The notes under the pieces: model-generated
Told to the model about the DNA's origin: nothing
The model's database searches: none
The model's input: the letters and a program-made list of their open reading frames with translations, nothing else
Assembly (NCBI GenBank): GCA_903901375.1
Contig: CAIUQV010000066.1
Coordinates: 1 to 10,136, forward strand
From: an uncultured Ignavibacteriota bacterium
Lineage (GTDB): Bacteria > Bacteroidota > Ignavibacteria > Tepidaquicellales > Tepidaquicellaceae
DNA: 10,136 nt
Direction of reading: 5' to 3'
Shown: positions 1 to 6,102 of the stretch, in pieces
How positions within the stretch are numbered: the first letter of the stretch is position 1
How the letters are laid out: every line of letters starts with the position of its first letter
Position numbers and translations under genes: made by a program

Positions 1-413
1 ACGAATGAGCCTACTACGTTAAATCTTACCTTCCCAAGTGTGTATGTGCCGGGTGTAAATCTGTAAAATCCGTTCGTATTGAACGTTAGGATATTAAAAC
101 TCATTATCGTTGCAGATGCTGCAAGTGTCTTCAGAGGCTGATATATTCCCGAGTTTATGTTCGGATTCGGGTTTATTACCGGATTGTCAGGATGGATTGT
201 TAATCCTGTCGATGGATTCGGGCTGATGTTCAGTCTTATTGTGGCTGCACCTACGGCCCAGGTCTGTCCTGTTGGAACTGTCGCTATTAAATCGTAGGAA
301 AGTATGCCTGCTGCTATTGACCTGTTTCCAAGGGAGAATGTTACTTTTACCTGTGCAGGTGATACATTCAAAAAGATTATCAGTAACATTATTGTAGTTA
401 ATATCTTTTTCAT
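1..413 (-). CDS. Secreted beta-rich protein, 5' part only (runs off the left edge)
   Basis: An open frame starts at the ATG whose complement is at 411-413 and stays open for 137 codons to the window edge, so the C-terminal part is missing. Residues 1-20 form a clear signal peptide: MKK, then a run of I/L/T/M/F, then a cleavage site after SPA before Gln21. The mature part begins VKVTFSLGNRS and is rich in alternating hydrophobic residues, Asn, Pro and Gly, as in an exported beta-sandwich. A Pro/Asn-rich loop lies near residues 64-88, and a strand-like segment LGKVRFNVVG near 126-135. That last segment and the opening strand recall cohesin-like folds, but this is a weak resemblance. The upstream 27 nt are A/T only apart from two cytosines and carry no Shine-Dalgarno sequence. 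The gene lies 96 bp downstream of the dockerin-bearing giant gene on the same strand, with a hairpin between them. The function is unknown; that it is coding and exported is fairly sure. Confidence 0.8.
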   Translation of the reverse strand, partial: MKKILTTIMLLIIFLNVSPAQVKVTFSLGNRSIAAGILSYDLIATVPTGQTWAVGAATIRLNISPNPSTGLTIHPDNPVINPNPNINSGIYQPLKTLAASATIMSFNILTFNTNGFYRFTPGTYTLGKVRFNVVGSF

Positions 414-466
414 TATTAATTTATGTTTGTTTTATAATTAAAATAAATTTGAATTCGATTATTAGT

Positions 467-492
467 CTTCCATTCCCCGAAGGGAATGGAAG
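467..492 (-). terminator. Perfect 11-bp hairpin with UUCG tetraloop after the giant gene
   Basis: On the minus strand, an arm CTTCCATTCCC is followed by the loop TTCG and the exact complementary arm GGGAATGGAAG. This gives an 11-bp perfect stem closed by the very stable C(UUCG)G tetraloop. It begins 17 nt past the TAG stop of the giant secreted-protein gene. The sequence after the stem is A/T-rich (ACTAATAATC) but is not a continuous U-tract. It may therefore be an imperfect intrinsic terminator, or a 3' stabilising or processing hairpin that lets some transcription reach the next minus-strand gene. Confidence 0.7.
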
Positions 493-509
493 TTATAAAT
501 TATTAGAAA

Positions 510-3500
510 CTAATTATTAGCTTTAATCTTGTTATTCTTAATAGAGCTTTTATCTGATTTTAAATTAATATTAAACTGATTCTGAATGTTTTTAATTGTA
601 CCAGGCAAGAGTGGTTCAACACCAGGAATAATTTTTATTAAACCAAAGTTTTGTGATATAATCAAAATATCCAATGCATTTACATCTTCATCACCATTGA
701 AATCAGATCTTAAATAGCCAAGGTTACCAAATTCCTGAGTAAAAATTGCAATATCCATAGCATCTATAGAACCGTCACGATTAGCATCGCCTCCATAAAG
801 GACCCAAATACTTCCGATTTGTTTCATATTGTCACCGAATGCCTGCGTTGCAGCAGTAGTGAAATCGTAGTTTACAGCATTGTTAGTACTGAATGACTGA
901 GCAAGTTTGCTCCAGGTTTCGAGATGATTTCTATGGTTTACAACCAGATAATAGTTTCCGTTTGGAGCTTTAGAGAAGTTCACAGCGGAGGTTCCTGTTG
1001 GTGATAGTACAACCCTTGCGCTGTCGACTCTTGCAAATGGCGCTGAAGCATTTGCAAGATAGACTGTTACTGAATCAGTTACCTGTGTTGTTCCATTCCA
1101 GAATCCTTCAAGATAAACTTTCAGGTTCAAAGGAAGGTTTTGCAAAGTACGAAAATTCCAAACAGATGACCAGTTACCAGTGCCGTTTTCATTTACTGCA
1201 TTCACTCTCCAATAATACTTTGTTAAGCCAGTCAGTTTACCAGCAGGCACTGTTGCATTAATACCTGTAACACCTGAAGTGTCCCATTGAGTTGTTGTAA
1301 AATTAGAATCTACAGATACCTGAATTCTATAACTAACAGCAAAAGATACTGAATTCCATGTAAGCACCGGAGATAGAACAACACCTGTAGTATTATTTAG
1401 CGGCAGAGAAAGTACCGGAGCAACAGGCAGAGGTACAATAGTAGTGAAATTCCAAATCGATGAGAAATTTCCCCATCCCGTCTGATTCTTTGCTTTAACT
1501 CTCCAGAAATACTTTGTTATATTATTAAGACCAGAGAGAGTTTTTGTTGTATCAGTAAGAGATGAATCTCTTGCTATTACGTTTGCAAAAGTAGAGTCCG
1601 TTGAATGTTCAAACCAGTATTTGCTTATTTCATCAGGACTGTCGCCAAAAGTTTCAATTGCTTTATACCATTTGAATGTAATTGTTGTTGGCTGTCCAGT
1701 AGCACTGTTTGCCGGCTGCGAAAGGAGAGGAACGTTTGGCGCGTTCGGCGAAGTTGTGAAATTCCAAACAACGGAGTAAGAGCTTGTGCCTGAAATATTA
1801 GTTGCTGACACTCTCCAGTAATACTGTGTATTTGTGGTTAACTTTCCAGAAGGGACTATAATAGATGACGAATTTAAACCTGCGGTATCATAGACCGTAG
1901 TAGTAAATGAAGCACTTGTTGATATCTGTACTCTGTAACTTGAAGCATATGTAACTTCATTCCAGTCGAGTGCCGGAGTAACAGACAAGTCTTCCGAATT
2001 GTTTGCAGGGGTTAAGAGTACTGGTTCAACAGGTACAGGAGGTACAGTAGTAAGTTTCCAGACCGAACTGAATACTCCCCAACCAGTCGGATTCTTTGCT
2101 TTTACTCTCCAGAAATAGTTAGTGATGTAACTTAAACCTGTAACATATTTAGTGGTGTCAGTAAGAGAGCTGTCTCTTGTGATGATATTTGCGAACAGAG
2201 AATCTGATGCAACATCAAACCAGTAGTTCGTAATTGCTTTCGGATCATTGACAGGAACATTGTCATTTGCTTTGAACCATTTGAAAGTAATATTAGTAAA
2301 CTGATTTGTTGCATTATTAGATGGGGAAGCCAGAACAACAGTTGAAGGTATTCCGAGTGTAGTGAAATTAAAGACGTTGCTGAAGGATCCCCAACCTGCT
2401 ATATTTTTAGCTCTGACCTTCCAGTAGTAGGTAGTGCCATTCAGAAGACCTGAAATTGCTTTTACTGAATCTGTCAGGGTTGAATCGTTTAATATTATGT
2501 TAGTGAAACTTATATTAGTAGAAACAACAACATTAAATAAAGTTGAGTATGAAGGTTTGTTCCAGACTAAATTAAGATTCAAAAGATTATTCATAGAATT
2601 ATTCAAAGGACTAACGAGTATTGGAGCAGCAGGTATAGGCACGATAGTTGTAAATTTCCAACCCGCACTAAAGACACCCCATCCAACTGTACCTTTACCT
2701 TTTACTCTCCAGTAATAATCTGTGGCATTAAATAGTCCTGCAACAGATTTCACAGTATCAGTTAAAAGAGTATCTTTAGTTACAATATTAGCAAAACCTG
2801 CATCAGTAGCAATTTCAAACCAGTATGAGAAAGAAGTGATATTTGGATCGTAAGTTTGATTTACAGCTTTGAACCAAGTAAAAGAAAGGTTGACGGGCTG
2901 AGAGACGGAATTGTTTGCAGGTGATGATAGTGTAATCTGTCCCGGCACACCAATTGTCTTAAAATAATTAGCACTACTGAACGTGCTCCACCCTGAATTA
3001 TTTTTTGCACGAACTTTCCAATAATAAGTTGTTAATGGATTCAAATTTGACAGTGATTTTAATGTATCGGTCAATGTTGAATCGTTAATAACAATGTTAG
3101 TAAAAACTTCATCAGTTGCTATTAATACGTTATAACCCGAAGCATACTGTGGTTTATTCCATTGTAAGTATAAGCTTAGAGGAATGCCTGTTGCACCATT
3201 CAGCGGACTGATAAGAGTTGGAGTTGAAGGTACAGGAACGATAGTAGTAAAATTCCATACTGTGCTGAAGCTTCCCCAACCGGTCTGGTTCTTGGCTTTA
3301 ACTCTCCAGCAGTATTTAGTTATATTGGAAAGTCCGGTTATTGATTTAAGCGTATCAGTAAGAGTTGTGTCTATTAATACTCCTGCGGTAAATGTTGAGT
3401 CTGTGGAGTATTCGAACCAGTATTTACTGATAGCATCGGGACTGTCACCAAGAGTTTCAATTGATTTATACCATTTGAAAGTGGTGTTGAGCGGCAGTCC

Positions 3501-5546
3501 TGTTGAATTATTAGCAGGAAACGAAAGTACAGGGACATTCGGTACATTTGGTGCAGTAGTGAAGTTCCAGACTGATGACCATGAGCTTGTTCCTGAAGTA
3601 TTTACTGCATTCACTCTCCAATAATACAGCATATTTGTTGTTAGTCTGCCCGGGGGTATGATTACACCAGTACCTGTATTTCCCGAAGAATCATAAAAAA
3701 CCGAAGTAAATGTTGGGAAAGCAGAAACCTGAATCCTGTAAGATGCTGCGAATGAAACGCTGCTCCAGTTTAAAGAAGGTGTAACGCTCAGGTCTAAAGA
3801 GTTGTTTAAAGGTGAAACTAATGTCGGTGCAGCAGGGGCAGGAAGTATTGTGGTAAAATTCCAAAACGTTGACCATGCGCCCTGACCTGCTTCGTTTATA
3901 CCGCAAGCTCTCCAATAATATTTTACACCATTTGTCAACTTCCCTGAAGGTACATAAATTGAAGTTGAAGAAATTGTAGAATCTAAAGCAAGAAAAGAAA
4001 ATATAGTATCGGTAGCAATCTGAATTTTATAAGTATTTGCTCCGCTCGCAGTATTCCAATACATCCAGAATGTAAGCGGAGTACTTGTAGAGCCGTTTGA
4101 AGGTGAAATCAGAACCGGCGCAGGTGGAGCCGGAGGTGCGGTTTTGAAATACCATAGAGTTGACTGAGGGGTTGAATATCCATAAAAATGGACACCGCGA
4201 ACACGCCAGTAATAATATGTATTACCTGCTAATCCTGATATTGATTTTAGAGTATCAGTAATTGTAGAGTCTGAAAAAACTTTAGGATTAAAACTTCCGT
4301 TCGCAGATACTTCAAGATAGTATTTCGAATAAGGTGCTGTAAACCATTTCATTGCAGGACTAAATGAAACACCGGTTTGCTGATATGGCGGGTCGCTTAA
4401 TACAACGGGAGTTTTATACCACATTACTGAAGTTGTGTATTGAGGGCTTGAGTTTCCGTCCATAAATGCGACTACCGGTACATTGTCGGGTGCAATTTTC
4501 AGTGAAGGATATGATGCACTATAACCTGTGTATCCGTCAGCAGCACCTATTGTAACCCAGTTTGACCCGTCAAACTTAAGCAGTCTTTGTTTATTATTTG
4601 AGTTGTTGTCATAAGTCAGATACGGAACTCCGTCCGGACCACATGCAATATCAAAGTCGTAATACATTTCGAGAGTGAAGTTTTCAGCCCCCACAAATTC
4701 CCAGCTTGTCCCGTTCCATTTCTGGACAGAAATTTTATTTGCTCCACCGTCTGAAACCGAAGTATAATATGCAACGTAAGGAGTGTTTTGATATAATGCC
4801 ATTTTCAACATTGAGGCTTTTGCAGTTGTGAATCCTGTTGTTCCAAGAGTACTCCATGAGGTACCGTTAAATTTTTTCACTGTAGCCTTACTTGAAGCAG
4901 AACCATCTTTATAAGCTACATAAATATTATGATCGCCAGAAATATGCATATCAATATAATCAGCGGCTCCGTCAGAAATGCCAGTTGTTACTGAAGAAGG
5001 AACGTTAATCCAACTAGTTCCATTCCATTTTTTAACGAACAATTTATTGCTTACTGACTGGTCCTGATATGCGACTACAGGAACTGCATCATCACATTGC
5101 AAATTAGTCCAATACCCGCCTGCTGTAGTTAGATTTGCTCCGACCGTAGTCCATGATGTTCCGTCATACTTCATCACTTTAACTATTCCGCTAGTACCGA
5201 GATACGCAAAATATATCAAACTGTCTGACGAGGCAGACATTGACATATAGTAAGGATAATTATCGGTGATGCCGGCAGAACCTACAGTAGTCCAGGCAGT
5301 TCCAGTCCATTTTTTAACAGTTGCTTTTCTTCCGGATTGCGACCAATCCTGATAAATTACGTATGGGACATTACCTCTGAGCATCAGATTCTGGAAATTT
5401 GCAGTTGAGCCAGAAATATTTGAGTTTCCGATATAATTCCAACCGTTAGTTTGAGATTTGATATCAGAAACGGCAAAGATAATAACGATGAAAACGAATA
5501 CGTTAATAACTTTACACGCTATACTTTGTACATTAAATTGTTTCAT
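510..5546 (-). CDS. Giant secreted multidomain protein: propeller-like repeats, 11 Fn3-like repeats, dockerin
   Basis: The product is about 1678 aa, probably exported and surface-attached or extracellular. I chose the ATG at 5544-5546 because it opens a normal signal peptide: MKQFNVQSIACK, then VINVFVFIVIIFAVS, then a likely cut near KSQ at 30-32. An in-frame ATG 11 codons upstream (5577-5579) would put extra charged residues in front. Neither start has a clear Shine-Dalgarno sequence. Numbered from the chosen start, the layout is: ~36-377, seven ~50-aa repeats of the NGTSW...VAY type, suggesting a beta-propeller; ~380-1467, eleven Fn3-like domains, each with a YYWRVxAxN and WNFTT signature; ~1473-1583, a beta-rich module; 1586-1635, a type I-like dockerin; then a ~43-aa Lys/Asn-rich tail. 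The dockerin's two loops fit the calcium pattern: D1587, N1589, D1591, S1593, D1598 and D1615, N1617, D1619, D1621, D1626. I see no catalytic domain and no type IX secretion sorting domain. Adhesion or scaffolding is inference. Upstream lie a 40-codon ORF and a sigma-54-type promoter. Confidence 0.93.
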   Translation of the reverse strand: MKQFNVQSIACKVINVFVFIVIIFAVSDIKSQTNGWNYIGNSNISGSTANFQNLMLRGNVPYVIYQDWSQSGRKATVKKWTGTAWTTVGSAGITDNYPYYMSMSASSDSLIYFAYLGTSGIVKVMKYDGTSWTTVGANLTTAGGYWTNLQCDDAVPVVAYQDQSVSNKLFVKKWNGTSWINVPSSVTTGISDGAADYIDMHISGDHNIYVAYKDGSASSKATVKKFNGTSWSTLGTTGFTTAKASMLKMALYQNTPYVAYYTSVSDGGANKISVQKWNGTSWEFVGAENFTLEMYYDFDIACGPDGVPYLTYDNNSNNKQRLLKFDGSNWVTIGAADGYTGYSASYPSLKIAPDNVPVVAFMDGNSSPQYTTSVMWYKTPVVLSDPPYQQTGVSFSPAMKWFTAPYSKYYLEVSANGSFNPKVFSDSTITDTLKSISGLAGNTYYYWRVRGVHFYGYSTPQSTLWYFKTAPPAPPAPVLISPSNGSTSTPLTFWMYWNTASGANTYKIQIATDTIFSFLALDSTISSTSIYVPSGKLTNGVKYYWRACGINEAGQGAWSTFWNFTTILPAPAAPTLVSPLNNSLDLSVTPSLNWSSVSFAASYRIQVSAFPTFTSVFYDSSGNTGTGVIIPPGRLTTNMLYYWRVNAVNTSGTSSWSSVWNFTTAPNVPNVPVLSFPANNSTGLPLNTTFKWYKSIETLGDSPDAISKYWFEYSTDSTFTAGVLIDTTLTDTLKSITGLSNITKYCWRVKAKNQTGWGSFSTVWNFTTIVPVPSTPTLISPLNGATGIPLSLYLQWNKPQYASGYNVLIATDEVFTNIVINDSTLTDTLKSLSNLNPLTTYYWKVRAKNNSGWSTFSSANYFKTIGVPGQITLSSPANNSVSQPVNLSFTWFKAVNQTYDPNITSFSYWFEIATDAGFANIVTKDTLLTDTVKSVAGLFNATDYYWRVKGKGTVGWGVFSAGWKFTTIVPIPAAPILVSPLNNSMNNLLNLNLVWNKPSYSTLFNVVVSTNISFTNIILNDSTLTDSVKAISGLLNGTTYYWKVRAKNIAGWGSFSNVFNFTTLGIPSTVVLASPSNNATNQFTNITFKWFKANDNVPVNDPKAITNYWFDVASDSLFANIITRDSSLTDTTKYVTGLSYITNYFWRVKAKNPTGWGVFSSVWKLTTVPPVPVEPVLLTPANNSEDLSVTPALDWNEVTYASSYRVQISTSASFTTTVYDTAGLNSSSIIVPSGKLTTNTQYYWRVSATNISGTSSYSVVWNFTTSPNAPNVPLLSQPANSATGQPTTITFKWYKAIETFGDSPDEISKYWFEHSTDSTFANVIARDSSLTDTTKTLSGLNNITKYFWRVKAKNQTGWGNFSSIWNFTTIVPLPVAPVLSLPLNNTTGVVLSPVLTWNSVSFAVSYRIQVSVDSNFTTTQWDTSGVTGINATVPAGKLTGLTKYYWRVNAVNENGTGNWSSVWNFRTLQNLPLNLKVYLEGFWNGTTQVTDSVTVYLANASAPFARVDSARVVLSPTGTSAVNFSKAPNGNYYLVVNHRNHLETWSKLAQSFSTNNAVNYDFTTAATQAFGDNMKQIGSIWVLYGGDANRDGSIDAMDIAIFTQEFGNLGYLRSDFNGDEDVNALDILIISQNFGLIKIIPGVEPLLPGTIKNIQNQFNINLKSDKSSIKNNKIKANN
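642..791 (-). other. Dockerin type I-like calcium-binding module of the giant protein
   Basis: Two EF-hand-like loops lie 28 residues apart. The first (GDANRDGSIDAMD) matches D-x-N-x-D-G-x-I-x-x-x-D exactly. The second (DFNGDEDVNALD) keeps the acidic ligands but has Glu in place of the usual Gly. Each loop is followed by a short helix (DIAIFTQEFG, DILIISQNFG). In cellulosomes such modules bind cohesins. In non-cellulosomal bacteria they are common at the C-terminus of large exported proteins, and the partner is usually unknown. Confidence 0.85.
1146..4409 (-). repeat. Eleven tandem Fn3-like repeats; the last nine alternate between two subtypes
   Basis: Eleven ~94-104-aa coding repeats each hold a Tyr-Trp-Arg/Lys-Val strand and end in a W-N-F-T-T-like strand followed by a Pro-rich linker. 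From about 3836 leftwards, a shorter subtype (A, ~94-100 aa, with SYRIQVS or YNVLIAT-like cores) alternates strictly with a longer subtype (B, ~102-104 aa, with WFKA/WYK...YWFE cores). The order is A-B-A-B-A-B-A-B-A. The A+B unit is ~197-202 aa (~600 bp), with units at about 3836-3231, 3230-2640, 2639-2040 and 2039-1434, and a last half unit at 1433-1146. Outer units 1 and 4 resemble each other most (GDSPD and ISKYWFE in both B domains), as do inner units 2 and 3 (WNKP and NDSTLTD in both A domains). Confidence 0.88.
4416..5441 (-). repeat. Seven propeller-like repeats at the N-terminus of the giant protein
   Basis: Seven successive ~45-52-residue repeats follow the signal peptide. Each starts with W-x-x-V/I-G, passes through a segment like VPYVAYQD, and ends with VKKWNGT or a variant (KWTGT, KYDGT, KFNGT, KWNGT, KFDGS). 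Repeat number, length and strand pattern fit a seven-bladed beta-propeller, though the fold is inferred from the pattern and not recognised as a specific family. Similar W-N-G-T-S-W repeats occur in exported proteins of Bacteroidota relatives. Confidence 0.75.
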
Positions 5547-5631
5547 ATTTGTAATTTTTATTATTTTTAAACATACCATTTAATTAATTTCATACTCGCA
5601 ATAGAAATAAATAAAACAAGGCATAATTAAT

Positions 5632-5754
5632 TTATGAAGGAGGTTTATGATATGCAGATTTTACAGCCGGTAAAGTATACGATATTTCACAGGATGAAAT
5701 ATTCAAGCAGAACAATACTGCAATGACCGTATTGGGAAATATAAACAAAAACAT
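5632..5754 (-). CDS. Possible small lipoprotein or leader peptide, 40 aa
   Basis: This minus-strand ORF starts at the ATG complementary to 5752-5754 and ends in TAA at 5632-5634. An AAGGAG Shine-Dalgarno sequence (complement of 5762-5767) sits 7 nt before the start, better than that of the giant gene downstream. The N-terminus MFLFIFPNTVIAVLFCLNI is strongly hydrophobic and is followed by SSC, giving a possible lipobox I-S-S-C with Cys22, then a short polar tail. The n-region has no Lys or Arg, which is unusual for a signal sequence. The ORF lies between a sigma-54-type promoter and the giant gene (85-nt gap), so it would be the first reading frame on that transcript. I recognise no family. 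It could be a small lipoprotein, a translated leader or a chance ORF. An opposing 24-codon plus-strand ORF overlaps it. Confidence 0.4.
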   Translation of the reverse strand: MFLFIFPNTVIAVLFCLNISSCEISYTLPAVKSAYHKPPS

Positions 5755-5843
5755 TTTACTACTCCTTAGTTTATTTTCAGTGACATAAAATATCAGTTAT
5801 TCCAAGAGTTGATTTTAATTTATGCCATCTACACATATTATCA

Positions 5844-5859
5844 GACAATAGGTGTGCCA
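5844..5859 (-). promoter_or_regulatory. Sigma-54-type -24/-12 promoter reading toward the giant gene
   Basis: On the minus strand the sequence is TGGCAC-ACCTA-TTGTC. The sigma-54 consensus is TGGCAC-N5-TTGC. The -24 hexamer is perfect, the spacing is exact (GG-N10-G), and the -12 dinucleotide is GT instead of GC. Transcription would start near 5833, about 79 nt before the 40-codon ORF and about 287 nt before the giant gene. Paired palindromes lie about 110-146 bp upstream, the normal distance for enhancer sites. The element is read from the sequence; its activity is inference. Confidence 0.6.
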
Positions 5860-5884
5860 TATATTTACAAATAAAGGATACAAT

Positions 5885-5901
5885 GTTTAAAATATTTAAA
5901 C
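5885..5901. repeat. AT-rich 17-bp inverted repeat between enhancer sites and promoter
   Basis: GTTTAAA-ATA-TTTAAAC has perfect 7-bp arms around a 3-bp spacer. It sits at about -52 to -68 from the inferred sigma-54 start, where a DNA-bending protein such as IHF or another regulator often binds. It does not match an IHF consensus. In such AT-rich DNA it could be chance. Confidence 0.35.
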
Positions 5902-5943
5902 TGTGAAACATGATCAGTGGAAAATAAATCCAGGGAGTCCGAA

Positions 5944-5979
5944 GTCTCATTTTGAGAACAGGTGTCTCATTTTGAAACG
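5944..5979. promoter_or_regulatory. Twin palindromic activator sites (enhancer / UAS), 20 bp apart
   Basis: The two copies GTCTCATTTTGAGAAC (5944-5959) and GTCTCATTTTGAAACG (5964-5979) share their first 12 bases. Each is a palindrome of the form TCTCA-TTT-TGAGA, perfect in the first copy and with one mismatch in the second. Their start-to-start spacing is exactly 20 bp, about two helical turns, so two protein dimers could bind side by side on one face of the DNA. Lying upstream of a -24/-12 element, they look like sites for an NtrC-family enhancer-binding protein. They are also ~125-160 bp before the plus-strand gene at 6103, for which I see no sigma-54 element. The regulator is not in the window. 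Confidence 0.6.
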
Positions 5980-6102
5980 TAAAGTTGTGACATTTTATAG
6001 AGAGTGTTCCACCGACAATTTACATATAACCAGAAAAATGATGTAAAAATTTAGTGTATTATCAATAATATAGAATTAATATATTTAACAAAAATATGAT
6101 AA

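Noticed and set aside
998..3624. Several plus-strand open frames of 60-150 codons (998-1261, 1605-1793, 2434-2715, 3184-3624)
   Set aside because: They lie antisense to the Fn3 repeats of the giant gene, recur with the repeat period and resemble no protein; they are shadows of the repetitive coding sequence.
1146..4409. Regularly spaced similar segments that might suggest a CRISPR array or DNA satellite
   Set aside because: The ~300-bp and ~600-bp periods are Fn3 domains in one uninterrupted reading frame. Repeats are diverged and there are no short identical repeats with unique spacers.
5547..5579. Using the upstream ATG (5577-5579) as the start of the giant protein
   Set aside because: It adds 11 residues before a normal signal-peptide N-region and has no ribosome-binding site; the ATG at 5544-5546 gives a standard signal peptide.
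5652..5726. Plus-strand 24-codon ORF with a perfect AAGGAGG 8 nt upstream
   Set aside because: The product is not signal-like or recognisable, no promoter is evident, and the AAGGAGG can be explained as the complement of Pro-Pro-Ser codons in the minus-strand ORF, which has better context.
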